From G963720475 sp963720475 (GTDB lineage: Bacteria; Actinomycetota; Thermoleophilia; Solirubrobacterales; Thermoleophilaceae): a stretch of DNA of 64,000 bases. Location of the stretch: positions 2,294,001 to 2,358,000 of the forward strand of contig OY970394.1 of assembly GCA_963720475.1 (NCBI GenBank). The letters run 5' to 3'. Position 1 is the first letter of the stretch, and every line of letters begins with the position of its first letter. A model generated the notes under the pieces. That model saw nothing but the letters and a program-made list of their open reading frames with translations. It searched no databases and was not told the DNA's origin. Positions 33,358 to 41,720 of the stretch are shown here, one piece after another. A program made the translations under genes and the position numbers.

Positions 33358-33978
33358 ATGGAAGCGGGAGTCGCACCGGGCGTCGTCGTCCTTCACCCGA
33401 ATCGGGACAAGCCTGAGTCGAAGGCGACCAAGTCGGCTGTCGTATTGCTACTGCTCGTCAGCGCCGCGCTCGTCGCGATAGTCACCTTTGGCGGCTGGAG
33501 CGCGCTCCAGGGCGCCACTCCCGGCGCGATCGCCTACATCCTCATCTACTTGATCTCCGCCTACTACGTCGGGCAATGGCAGCGCGGTCTGCTGCCGGTA
33601 GCTGCGGCGCTGGCGCTGATCCTCGGCATCATCGCCGGGATCGCCGCGCCGTCGTGGTTCGACCGCGACAAGGCCGGCTTCGACGATCCGGCACTCGAGC
33701 CGGGCATCCTCGGCCTGCTCACCGTGATCCTCGTCCCGGTACAGCTGCTGCTGATCGCGTTTGCGATGCGCGGTTTCCAACAGAAGTGGAACGTCGAGGT
33801 CGAGGTCGCCCGCGACGAGTACGAGGGGCGGCTTCCGGACGATTACGAAAGCGGCTACGAACCTGTTGACCAGGCGGAGCCCACCGCCCATCCGGCAGAG
33901 GACTACGTGCCAGAGGAAGAGGAGCCGCGCAACTTGGATCCGCCGCCCGCGGACGATCCTCCGCCGGGCCCGCGCTGA
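33358..33978 (+). CDS. Membrane protein of unknown function
   Basis: A 206-residue protein with about four transmembrane helices (TKSAVVLLLLVSAALVAIV, IAYILIYLISAYYVG, LLPVAAALALILGIIAG and LLTVILVPVQLLLIAFAM) and a long acidic, Pro-rich cytoplasmic or external tail (residues about 150-206, EEEEPRNLDPPPADD). The start is the ATG at 33358. No family is recognised. It lies alone between the divergent tautomerase gene and tRNA-Leu(CAA). Confidence 0.75.
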   Translation: MEAGVAPGVVVLHPNRDKPESKATKSAVVLLLLVSAALVAIVTFGGWSALQGATPGAIAYILIYLISAYYVGQWQRGLLPVAAALALILGIIAGIAAPSWFDRDKAGFDDPALEPGILGLLTVILVPVQLLLIAFAMRGFQQKWNVEVEVARDEYEGRLPDDYESGYEPVDQAEPTAHPAEDYVPEEEEPRNLDPPPADDPPPGPR

Positions 33979-34021
33979 CCGGCTCGGTCCCACCTCGCGC
34001 GTAGCATCTCTACGCGCCCCT

Positions 34022-34104
34022 GCCCGGGTGGCGGAACGGTAGACGCTATGGCCTCAAAAGCCATTGTCCTTCGGGGCGTGTGGGTTCGACTCCCACCCCG
34101 GGCA
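34022..34104 (+). tRNA. tRNA-Leu(CAA)
   Basis: An 83-nt class II tRNA. The acceptor is GCCCGGG/CCCGGGC with discriminator A. The anticodon stem ATGGC/GCCAT has loop CTCAAAA and anticodon CAA, and the variable arm is TGTCCTTCGGGGCG. CCA is not encoded. A strong hairpin follows 10 bp downstream. Confidence 0.95.
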
Positions 34105-34114
34105 TCGCAAAGAC

Positions 34115-34150
34115 AGACGGGCCCGGGCTGTGCAAGCCCCGGGCCCGTCT
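34115..34150 (+). terminator. GC-rich hairpin after tRNA-Leu(CAA)
   Basis: A perfect 13-bp inverted repeat, AGACGGGCCCGGG and its complement, encloses a loop of about 10 bases. There is no clear T-run, which is common for actinobacterial intrinsic terminators. Its position suggests that it ends the tRNA transcript and shields the convergent membrane-protein gene. Confidence 0.75.
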
Positions 34151-34178
34151 AGCTTCTGAGCCGCTGCCGCTAGGCCGC

Positions 34179-34791
34179 CTACGCCGAGGGCGGCGGAGGC
34201 GGTGATGCGGCTGGCGTTGACGGCGCCGCCGGAGGTGGCGGGGCGCCACCGGCGGGACGCCCTGCGCCACCGCCGCTCGCAATACCGCCACCGGCGATCC
34301 CGATCCCCGCGACGAGCGCGAGGAAGATGCCGAAGTCGCGGTCGAACGAGCCGTCCTGATCCTCGACGTCGTCCTTCTTGACCGTTTCCTCCTTGGTGTC
34401 GCCCTTGGTGGCGAGCTCCTCCGCCAGCTCGGCGTTCTCGCCCTCGAAGCTGACGTCGTCCGAGTACACGGTCACCTCGCCCGGCAGGATGATCAGACGG
34501 AACCCGATCAGCAGCACTGCGACGATGCCGAGGACGGCGAGCACCTTGCCCACCGGCGCCTCGACGCCCGTGAGGCCCGCCACCGCGCAGCCCGATCGTC
34601 CCGATCGAGATCAGCAGGAGGATCCAGAAGATCGGGCCGAATGCGTCGGAAGCGTTCACGTTGAAGAACACTTCGAGGCCGCCCTGCTCCCCGCCGATGC
34701 TGTACCAGCTGAGAAACAGCAAGGCGACGAGCAGCACCACGCCGCTGATCGCAGCGACGAGCAGACCCGGCTTTGCGCGTGAGTCGTTCAA
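34179..34791 (-). pseudogene. Four-helix membrane protein, frameshifted
   Basis: Two overlapping frames together encode one protein. From a TTG at 34791 (AAGGAAGG just upstream), helices 1 and 2 read MNDSRAKPGLLVAAISG... and FGPIFWILLLISIGTIGL. Near 34588 the reading continues one base out of phase as AVAGLTGVEAPVGKVL, then helices 3 and 4 (FGIFLALVAGIGIAGG) and a Pro/Ala tail. The upstream neighbour at 34832-35302 has the same helix order in one frame, which supports a single-base indel here. It may be a true pseudogene or a sequence error. Function unknown. Confidence 0.65.
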
Positions 34792-34831
34792 TTGCCCTTC
34801 CTTTCGCTACCGCCGCGTTCGCGACGGATCG

Positions 34832-35302
34832 TCATTTGTCAGGCGGCCTCGGCCGCCGCCGCCCAGTCGGCTCCGCATTCTGGGCCATCGAGGTGTAGCC
34901 GCCGAACGCAATGCCGCCGGCCGCGATCAGCGCCAGGAAGATGCCGATCCTGGGGCCTGTCTCGTTGGGGAAGATGCCGGCGTCCTCGACCGGCGTCGCG
35001 ATGATGCGGAAAGCGATCAGCACGACGGCGATGAGTCCCCCGACAAGGATGACCATCCCCGATGGCCACGGCAGCGTTGGCATCGCGCCCAGCACGCGGA
35101 GCACCGCGGCGAGCATCGCCAGGCCACAGATGATCAGCAGGAGGATGTCGATGAACGACAGCGCCTGCCATGCGTTCGAGGAGCCCGACCCGGACACCGA
35201 CTCCGAAGAGCTGCCGAACCAGGGTAGGAACATGAAGAGGAAGAGTGCGAAGCCGCTGACGGCTGCCAGCGATTCTCCCCATCCAAGTCTGGACGTGTCC
35301 AC
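34832..35302 (-). CDS. Four-helix membrane protein of unknown function
   Basis: A 156-residue protein with four predicted helices (AAVSGFALFLFMFLPWFG, FIDILLLIICGLAMLAAVL, MVILVGGLIAVVLIAFRI and IGIFLALIAAGGIAFGGY). The start is uncertain: a GTG at 35302 is preferred because the protein then begins just before helix 1, while an ATG at 35356 is open. It resembles the frameshifted gene downstream in helix order and loop lengths, so the two are probably tandem paralogues. It is divergent from the M28 peptidase gene. Confidence 0.65.
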   Translation of the reverse strand: MDTSRLGWGESLAAVSGFALFLFMFLPWFGSSSESVSGSGSSNAWQALSFIDILLLIICGLAMLAAVLRVLGAMPTLPWPSGMVILVGGLIAVVLIAFRIIATPVEDAGIFPNETGPRIGIFLALIAAGGIAFGGYTSMAQNAEPTGRRRPRPPDK

Positions 35303-35368
35303 GCCGCGCACTCTAACCGTGGGACGGATGAGGACGGGTGCCGCCCGCACAGGCATACTCCGCCGGCG

Positions 35369-36563
35369 ATGAGCGCGGCAGCCACATCAGACGCGTACGC
35401 GGTCGTCGAGGAGCTCGTCGGCATCGAGGGGCGCGCGGCGGGCACCGACGCGGAACGGCGCGCGGCCGAACGACTCGCGCGCCGGCTGACGGCCCTCGGG
35501 CGCGAGGCCGAGACGGAGCCGATGCTCGGTTCACCCGCGCTACCCGCTCGCGCGGGTGTGCGAGGCGCTGCTGGCGATCGGCGGCAGCGTGCTGGCGGTT
35601 AGCGAGCCGATTGCGGGACTGGCGCTGGTGCTGGTCGCGACCGTGTCGGCGTTCGCCGACCTGCTGGCAGCGATCCCGCTCGTGCGGCGGCTGCTCGGCA
35701 GGCGCGCGTCGCAGAACGTGCTCTCTGCCGAGGGCGGGGAGAAACCCGGCGTGCTGGTGCTCACGGCGCACTACGACGCGGGACGGGGCGGAACGCTGTT
35801 CAGCGCCCGCGCGCTTCGCCGCCGAGCGCGGATCGGAGCGGCGCTGCGGCGGCCGCTCGGACCCTACGAGGGGTTCTTCTGGGCGCTCTTCGCCGTGCTG
35901 GTGTGCACAGCCCTGCGCGTCTTCGATCTCGACGGGACCGTCCTGACCGCCGTCCAGTACGTGCCGACGGTGATCCTGATCGCCTACGTGCCGCTGCTCG
36001 CGGACACGGCGGTCTCGGCGGTTTCACCCGGCGCGAACGACAACGCCTCAGGCGTCGCGACGGTGCTGCGCTTGGCCGAGCGCCACGGCGGGCGGCTCGA
36101 GCATTTCGACGTCTGGGTGTTGCTGACCGGGGCGGGCGGAGGCCTGCCGCTCGGCATGCGGCAGTTCCTCCGCGCGCACCGCGACGAGCTCGACCCGGTG
36201 ACGACGGCCTTCCTCTGCGTCGAGCGCGCGGGCGACGGCGACCCGCACCACGTCGAGCGGGAGGGGAACCTGCTCACGACGGCCTACCACCCTTCGCTGC
36301 GCGAGCTGTGCGACGAGCTCGGCCTGCCGGCGCTCCGCTCACGCACCCCGACGGACGTCCAGCTCGCGCGCGGACGCGGGTATCCGGCGATCGCGATCAC
36401 GGCGAGCGACGAGACCGGCTACTCGCCGGGCTTCGGCCAGCCGAGCGACTCGCTTGCGCAGCTCGATCCCGAAGCGCTCGAGGAGACCTTCGAGCGCTGC
36501 TCCGAGCTCGTCGGGCTGATCGACCAGCGGATCGGGCCCCGGCTGGGCTCGGCCGACCGCTAG
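35369..36563 (+). pseudogene. M28-type peptidase with membrane helices, frameshifted
   Basis: The N-terminal 51 residues from the ATG at 35369 (AAERLARRLTALGREAETEP) continue in a second frame from about 35523 (SVHPRYPLARVCEALLAI) to 36563. The combined protein has VLVLTAHYDAG and SPGANDNASGVA, which match the zinc-binding His-Asp and Asp-Asn segments of M28 aminopeptidases, plus two hydrophobic segments inserted between them. A related protein is encoded intact at 41721-42881. One base appears to be missing. It is either disrupted or a sequencing/assembly error. Confidence 0.7.
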
Positions 36564-36576
36564 GCTGCGCGACCGC

Positions 36577-37122
36577 ATGTTCTCGAAGCTCAGCTACCTG
36601 CTGGCGCTCGTGCTCGCCGCCGGCGCGCTCGCCGCGTGCGGTGACGACGACGACGACAAGGACAAGTCGGACACCGCGTCCGCACCGACCACCACCTCGG
36701 CGCCGACGACGACCCAGTCGGGCCCGCAGCCGACGAGGGCCGAGTACATCAAGCAGGCCGACGCGATCTGTCTCGAGGCGCGCGGGAAAACCCAGGAGAT
36801 CGCCGAGAAAGTGCTCGGCCCGACCGTGCGGAGCGGCAAGCGACCGACCGGGGAGGACTATCAGGCGCTCGCCAAGGAGCTGGGTCCGTACGTTCGCGAG
36901 ATCGGCGAGAAGCTTCGCGACCTGCCGCGGCCCGCGGCCGACGAGCAAACGCTCGCGGAGTACTACGACCTAGCCTTCGAAGCACTGGCACCGATATACG
37001 CCGCGGCGAAGGACCCCCAGGCCGCGCAGAAGGCATTCACGGAGGGCTCCGACGCGGACAAGAAGTCCAACGAGCTCGCCCAGAAGTACGGCTTCAAGGT
37101 CTGCGGCTCGGACCGGCGCTAG
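36577..37122 (+). CDS. Putative lipoprotein
   Basis: A 181-residue exported protein with lipobox ALAACG, an Asp/Lys-rich then Thr/Ser/Pro-rich linker (about residues 22-50), and an all-helical mature domain (EYIKQADAICLEARGKTQEIAEK) with two Cys that could pair (DAIC and FKVC). Such helical lipoproteins are frequent in Thermoleophilia without assigned function. It starts 13 bp after the M28 frame and overlaps the end of the convergent carboxyltransferase gene by 4 bp. Confidence 0.78.
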   Translation: MFSKLSYLLALVLAAGALAACGDDDDDKDKSDTASAPTTTSAPTTTQSGPQPTRAEYIKQADAICLEARGKTQEIAEKVLGPTVRSGKRPTGEDYQALAKELGPYVREIGEKLRDLPRPAADEQTLAEYYDLAFEALAPIYAAAKDPQAAQKAFTEGSDADKKSNELAQKYGFKVCGSDRR

Positions 37123-38642
37123 ACCGGCGTGACCGGGTTGTGCTTGGCCGGCCACTCGCGCCGGCGGGTCGCGTACAGCTCGTAGCGGCGGATCAGCTCC
37201 GTACGCAGGTCCTCGGGCTGGACGACCGCATCCACGACCAGCTCGGAGGCGAGGTGAAGGATGTCGATCTCCTCGGCGTACTCGCGCCTCAGCTCCTCGA
37301 CCTTGGCGGCGCGCTCGGCCTCGTCGTCGATCGCCTGGATCTGGTTGTAGAAGACCGCGTTGATCGCCGCCTGCGGGCCCATCACTGCGATCTTGGCCCA
37401 CGGAAGCGCGATGCAGGCGTCGGGCTCGTAGGCCGGGCCGGCCATCGCGTAGAGGCCGGCGCCGTACGCCTTGCGGACGATCACCGACAGCTTCGGCACG
37501 GTCGCCTCGGACACCGCGGCGATCATCTTCGCGCCCGCCCGGATGATGCCCTCGCGCTCGACCTGCGTGCCGATCATGAAGCCGGGGACGTCGGCGAGGA
37601 AGAGCAGCGGGACGTTGAACGCGTTGCAGTTCCAGATGAAGCGCGCCGCCTTGTCGGCTGAATCGACGAACAGCACTCCCCCGCGCTGCTTCGGCTGGTT
37701 CGCGACGATGCCGACGACCTTCCCGTCGAGCCGCGCGTAGCCGACGAGGAGCTCCTTCGCCCAGCGCTTGTGGACCTCGAGGAACGAGCCCTCGTCGACG
37801 ACGGCGTCGATCAGCTCGATCATGTTGAACGGCTTGTTCTCGTCGTCGGGGACGAGCTCGCGGAGCGCGGGCGCGCTCGCGACCGGCTCGGCCGGAGGCG
37901 CCGGCGGCGGCTGCTCGCGCCAGTTGGTCGGGAAATACGACAGGTAGCGCTTCGCGAGGTCGAGGCCCTCCTCGTCGGACTTGACGAGGAAGTGGCCGCA
38001 GCCGGAGACGCCGGTGTGCATCCGCGCGCCGCCCATCTCCTCGAGCGTCACCTGCTCGCCGATCACCATCTCCGCCATTCGCGGTGAACCGAGGTACATC
38101 GAGGCGTTGCCGTCGCGCATGATCACGACGTCGCAGAAGGCGGGGATGTAGGCGCCGCCGGCGGCGCTCGGGCCGAAGAGCACGCACACCTGCGGGACGA
38201 CGCCGGAGAGCTTCACCTCGGTGAAGAAGATGTGGCCGGCGTGGCGGCGGCCGGGGAACATCTGCACCTGCTCGGTGATCCGCGCCCCCGCCGAGTCGAT
38301 GAGGTAGACCATCGGCAGCTCGTGGCGGAGCGCCTGCTCCTGGATGCGGATGATCTTCTCGACCGTCTTCGGGCCCCACGAGCCGGCCTTGACCGTCGGG
38401 TCGTTGGCCATCAGACACACGGGCCGGCCGCCGACCTTCGCCATCCCGGTGACGACTCCGTCGGCGCCGAATCCCTCGTTCTCCCAGTTCGCGAGCAGCG
38501 CGTCCTCGGTGAAGGTGTCGGGATCCACGAGCCGCGCGACGCGCTCGCGCACCGGCAGCTTGCCCTGCTGCTCCGCCTTGGAGTGATGGCGTTCGGGGCC
38601 GCCCGCGCGGGCCTGGTCGAGCGCCTGTTTCAGGTCTGACAT
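37119..38642 (-). CDS. Acyl-CoA carboxylase carboxyltransferase (beta) subunit
   Basis: A 507-residue biotin-dependent carboxyltransferase that transfers CO2 from carboxybiotin to an acyl-CoA. SKAEQQGKLPVRERVARLVD at the start, YLIDSAGARITEQ for the first oxyanion hole, FGPSAAGGAYIPAFCD and VPGFMIGTQVE for the C-terminal half are family hallmarks. Propionyl-, acetyl- or methylcrotonyl-CoA specificity cannot be settled here. The biotin carboxylase/BCCP partner is not in the window. The HMG-CoA lyase nearby fits leucine degradation with methylcrotonyl-CoA, which is inference. Confidence 0.88.
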   Translation of the reverse strand: MSDLKQALDQARAGGPERHHSKAEQQGKLPVRERVARLVDPDTFTEDALLANWENEGFGADGVVTGMAKVGGRPVCLMANDPTVKAGSWGPKTVEKIIRIQEQALRHELPMVYLIDSAGARITEQVQMFPGRRHAGHIFFTEVKLSGVVPQVCVLFGPSAAGGAYIPAFCDVVIMRDGNASMYLGSPRMAEMVIGEQVTLEEMGGARMHTGVSGCGHFLVKSDEEGLDLAKRYLSYFPTNWREQPPPAPPAEPVASAPALRELVPDDENKPFNMIELIDAVVDEGSFLEVHKRWAKELLVGYARLDGKVVGIVANQPKQRGGVLFVDSADKAARFIWNCNAFNVPLLFLADVPGFMIGTQVEREGIIRAGAKMIAAVSEATVPKLSVIVRKAYGAGLYAMAGPAYEPDACIALPWAKIAVMGPQAAINAVFYNQIQAIDDEAERAAKVEELRREYAEEIDILHLASELVVDAVVQPEDLRTELIRRYELYATRRREWPAKHNPVTPV

Positions 38643-38665
38643 CGGGCGTTAGTGTTGCCGATCCG

Positions 38666-39436
38666 ATGCCGCTCTCGCAGCAAGAGAAGGGAGAGGCGTT
38701 CCGCGCCCTCCACGAAGGCGAGCCCTTCGTGATCCCTAACCCGTGGGACGGCGGTTCGGCCAAGGCCCTAGCCGAGGTCGGGTTCAAGGCGCTCGCGAGC
38801 ACGAGTGCGGGCTTCGCGTGGACGCTCGGCCGCGACGACGGCGAGGTCAGCCTCGATGAGGTTGTGGCGCACGCGAGACTCCTGGACACCTCCACGGACC
38901 TGCCGGTATCGATGGACCTCGAGCACGGCTACGGACCGGAGCCCGCGGACGCCGCCGAGACGATCACGCGCGTCGCCGAAGCCGGCGCTGTCGGCGGATC
39001 GATCGAGGACTGGGACCCGAAAGGGTCGATCTACGAGATCGACGTCGCCGCGGAGCGCGTAGCGGCGGCGGTCGAGGCGGCGCGAGCGCTCGACTTTCCG
39101 TTCACGTTGACGGCCCGGGCCGAGAACCACGTTCGCCTCGAGGACCCCGACCTCGACGACACGATCCGGCGCCTACAGGCCTATGAACAGGCAGGGGCCG
39201 ATGTGCTCTACGCGCCCAGGCTCAAGACCGAGGATGAGATTCGCGCCATCTGCGGGTCGGTCTCGAAACCGGTGAACGTGCTCGCTGTCCCTGATCTCTC
39301 GATGGATCAGCTAACGGCGGCCGGCGCACAGCGGGTGAGCGTCGGCGGCTGGCTCGCCTACGCCACCCTGAGAACGCTGAAGAGCGAGGCGGCGGTGCTC
39401 TACGAGCAGGGCGACTTCTCGGTACTGAGGCGCTAG
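38666..39436 (+). CDS. Isocitrate lyase/PEP mutase family protein
   Basis: A 256-residue TIM-barrel protein. IPNPWDGGSAKALAEVGFKA, ASTSAGFAWTLG and SMDLEHGYG place it in the phosphoenolpyruvate mutase/isocitrate lyase superfamily. The KKCGH-type catalytic loop of true isocitrate and methylisocitrate lyases is absent, so it belongs to the short uncharacterised subgroup. C-C bond cleavage of an oxo- or hydroxy-acid is a reasonable guess only. It is divergent from the carboxyltransferase (23 bp between starts) and overlaps the convergent dehydrogenase end. Confidence 0.82.
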   Translation: MPLSQQEKGEAFRALHEGEPFVIPNPWDGGSAKALAEVGFKALASTSAGFAWTLGRDDGEVSLDEVVAHARLLDTSTDLPVSMDLEHGYGPEPADAAETITRVAEAGAVGGSIEDWDPKGSIYEIDVAAERVAAAVEAARALDFPFTLTARAENHVRLEDPDLDDTIRRLQAYEQAGADVLYAPRLKTEDEIRAICGSVSKPVNVLAVPDLSMDQLTAAGAQRVSVGGWLAYATLRTLKSEAAVLYEQGDFSVLRR

Positions 39437-40314
39437 AGGCCCGGGTTCGGCACGGGCTCGTCGCCGGAGTAGTCGTAGAAGCCCATCCCGGACTTGCGGC
39501 CGTACCAGCCGGCAGCGAGCATCTTGCGCAGGATCGGCGGTTGGGCGAACCGGCGCTCGCGGAACTCGTCGAACATCACGTCGCAGATCGAGCCGAGCGT
39601 GTCGAGGCCGACGAAGTCGCTCAACGTGAGCGGCCCCATCGGGTGGCCCGCGCCGGCCTTCATCGCCTCGTCGATCTCGGCGATCGTCCCGATCCCCTCC
39701 TCGTAGCCGCGCATCCCGTCGAGCAGGTAGGGCACCAGCAGGCGATTGACGATGAACCCGGCCGTGTCGCGCGTCTGGACGCCGAGCTTGCCGATCTTCT
39801 CGGTGTACTCGAGCCCGGCGGCGAAGGCCTCGTCGGAGGTCGTGATCCCGCGGATGACCTCGACGAGCTTCATCACCTGGGCGGGGTTGAAGAAGTGCAG
39901 GCCAAGGAACTGGCCCGGACGCTCCGTGCCTGCCGCCTGGGCGATCACCGGCAGCGATGAAGTGTTCGTCGCGAAGAAGGCGTCACCCTTGACGATCCCG
40001 TCGAGCTCGCGCCACATCTCGAGCTTTGTGTCGAGATCCTCGGTGATCGCCTCGATCACGAGGTCGCAGTCGGCGAGGTCGGAGTAGTCGGTCGTACCGG
40101 TGATCCGGCCGCGGACGGCGTCGGCGTCCGACTGCTCGGCCTTCCCCTTTTCGACGGCGCGCGCGAGCTGCTTCTCGATCTTGCCGATGCCCGCGTCGAG
40201 CTTGTCCTGGTCCACCTCGCGGACGACGACGTCATAGCCCGCCTGGGCCGACACCTGCGTGATGCCGTGGCCCATCAGTCCGCAGCCGAGCACGCCAACC
40301 TTCGAAATCGCCAT
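39433..40314 (-). CDS. 3-hydroxybutyryl-CoA dehydrogenase
   Basis: A 293-residue NAD(P)-dependent 3-hydroxyacyl-CoA dehydrogenase. The Rossmann motif GVLGCGLMGHGITQVSAQAG is at the N-terminus. ATNTSSLPVIAQAAG and GLHFFNPAQVMKLVEVIRG carry the catalytic His-Glu region, and the C-terminal helical domain (FIVNRLLVPYLLDGM, GAGHPMGPLTLSDFVGLDT) is complete. It oxidises 3-hydroxyacyl-CoA in fatty-acid degradation or makes 3-hydroxybutyryl-CoA. The length matches stand-alone FadB2/Hbd enzymes. It fits the acyl-CoA gene neighbourhood. Confidence 0.92.
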   Translation of the reverse strand: MAISKVGVLGCGLMGHGITQVSAQAGYDVVVREVDQDKLDAGIGKIEKQLARAVEKGKAEQSDADAVRGRITGTTDYSDLADCDLVIEAITEDLDTKLEMWRELDGIVKGDAFFATNTSSLPVIAQAAGTERPGQFLGLHFFNPAQVMKLVEVIRGITTSDEAFAAGLEYTEKIGKLGVQTRDTAGFIVNRLLVPYLLDGMRGYEEGIGTIAEIDEAMKAGAGHPMGPLTLSDFVGLDTLGSICDVMFDEFRERRFAQPPILRKMLAAGWYGRKSGMGFYDYSGDEPVPNPGL

Positions 40315-40363
40315 GTAGTCCTAGAGCTCCCTTGTGTCGCTGGTTCGCTTTCGGCGGCGGAGC

Positions 40364-40858
40364 CTATCCAGCGGGAGGCGGCTCCCCGTCCTTGAGCTCC
40401 TCCGCGGCCGCAAACGCAGCTTCGCGCTCGAGGTAGGCGTACATCGTGCGGAAGAGATCGTCCTCGACGCGCACCGCGAGCCAGATGTCGGCTTCGAGCG
40501 GGACCCCACTCTCGCGTCCGGTGGCCTCGAGCGAGAGCCTGACGACGAGCACGTCCTCGGCAACGTCGTGCTGTTCGAGAACCCTTCGGCGGTATTGCGA
40601 GAAGGACGTCGCGATGTCGCGGTTCCACTCCACGAGCTCTTCTCGCCCGCGATATGGCCGTCCGCCTTCGGTTGCCGCGAAGTACGGGTAGAACTCGAAC
40701 TCAGGGTGCACGATCCGGCTGCTGAACTCCTCGATCACGCGCTCGACACGCTGCATGAACTCCGCGTCGCTCGGGTCCGTCCCGTCGAAGAGCAGGGGAT
40801 CCTGCGTCTCGACGAATTCGGCGAAACGGGCCACGGGCTCGGCGCGAGCGTTCGTCAC
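40364..40858 (-). CDS. NTF2/SnoaL-like fold protein
   Basis: A 164-residue protein from a GTG at 40858, with an N-terminal helix (EFMQRVERVIEEFSSRIV) and the wide curved sheet pattern of SnoaL/NTF2-like proteins (YRGREELVEWNRDIATSF, DVLVVRLSLEATGRESG, AVRVEDDLFRTMYAYLE). These bind small ligands or act as isomerases or hydrolases. No catalytic pair is obvious. It is divergent from the alpha/beta hydrolase gene with a 47-bp gap. Confidence 0.72.
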   Translation of the reverse strand: MTNARAEPVARFAEFVETQDPLLFDGTDPSDAEFMQRVERVIEEFSSRIVHPEFEFYPYFAATEGGRPYRGREELVEWNRDIATSFSQYRRRVLEQHDVAEDVLVVRLSLEATGRESGVPLEADIWLAVRVEDDLFRTMYAYLEREAAFAAAEELKDGEPPPAG

Positions 40859-40905
40859 AGCGGGAGTATCGCGACTTTCTCGTGCCGATCGGTAGCGTCC
40901 CGTCG

Positions 40906-41718
40906 ATGGCGTTCGCGGAAATAAACGGGCAGCAGATCTACTACGAGGAGCGCGGAGAAGGCGAGCCGCTGGTCTGCGTGCAAGGCCTCGCGACCGATCA
41001 CCACGGCTTCCTGCCGAACGTGCGCGAGTTCATGAACAGCTACCGAACGGTCACGTTCGACAACCGCGACGTCGGCCAGTCGTTCCGCGCGAGCGAGCAG
41101 TATGAGATCACGGACATGGCGGGCGACCTGCTCGGGCTGGCCGACGATCTCGGGCTCGAGTCGTTCCACCTCCTCGGGGTCTCGCTGGGTGGGGCGGTCT
41201 CGCAGGAGGCGGCACTCGCTGCGCCTGAGCGGGTTCGGACACTGACCCTCGCCGTGAGCTGGGGCGGCTTCGGCGAATGGGGCCGGGCGCGCTTCGAGGG
41301 CCGGCTCGCAAGGCTCGACCAACTGGACGAAGACGAGCTGCTCGAAGAGCTGCTGCTACTGACGCTGTCCGAGAAGGTCTGGAACGAGAGCCCCGAGTTC
41401 GTCCAGCTGGTCCGCGACGCGACGAAGAAGAATCCCCATCCGCAGGACAAGGATGCGTTCGCGCGCCAGGCTCACGCCAGCGGCTATCACGAGACGCGCG
41501 ACAGGCTCGGTGGGCTGCAGTTGCCCGTCCACGTGATCGGCGCCGAGTACGACATGCTCATCCCGGTCTGGAAGTCGAAGGAGCTCGCCGAGCTGATCCC
41601 GGCCGCGAAGCTGACCGTGGTGCCCGAGGCGCCCCACGGGCTGAACGTCGAGCGCTCGGACGAGTTCAACACCGCCGTGCTCGGCTTCATCGGCGAGCAC
41701 GCTCCGGCGCGCGCGTAG
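40906..41718 (+). CDS. Alpha/beta hydrolase
   Basis: A 270-residue serine hydrolase. I chose the ATG at 40906 (MAFAEINGQQIYYEERG) over an ATG eight codons upstream because strand 1 begins there. The nucleophile elbow is GVSLGG (Ser near residue 95), the acid is probably the Asp of EYDMLIPV, and the His is in APHGLNVE. The oxyanion region is VCVQGLATDHHG. An esterase or lactonase activity is likely; the substrate is unknown. It converges on the M28 peptidase with 2 bp between stops. Confidence 0.82.
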   Translation: MAFAEINGQQIYYEERGEGEPLVCVQGLATDHHGFLPNVREFMNSYRTVTFDNRDVGQSFRASEQYEITDMAGDLLGLADDLGLESFHLLGVSLGGAVSQEAALAAPERVRTLTLAVSWGGFGEWGRARFEGRLARLDQLDEDELLEELLLLTLSEKVWNESPEFVQLVRDATKKNPHPQDKDAFARQAHASGYHETRDRLGGLQLPVHVIGAEYDMLIPVWKSKELAELIPAAKLTVVPEAPHGLNVERSDEFNTAVLGFIGEHAPARA

Positions 41719-41720
41719 TC

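Noticed and set aside
36970..38895. A 641-codon frame in the carboxyltransferase region
   Set aside because: Arg/Gly-rich shadow of the carboxyltransferase gene on the same strand; no family resemblance.
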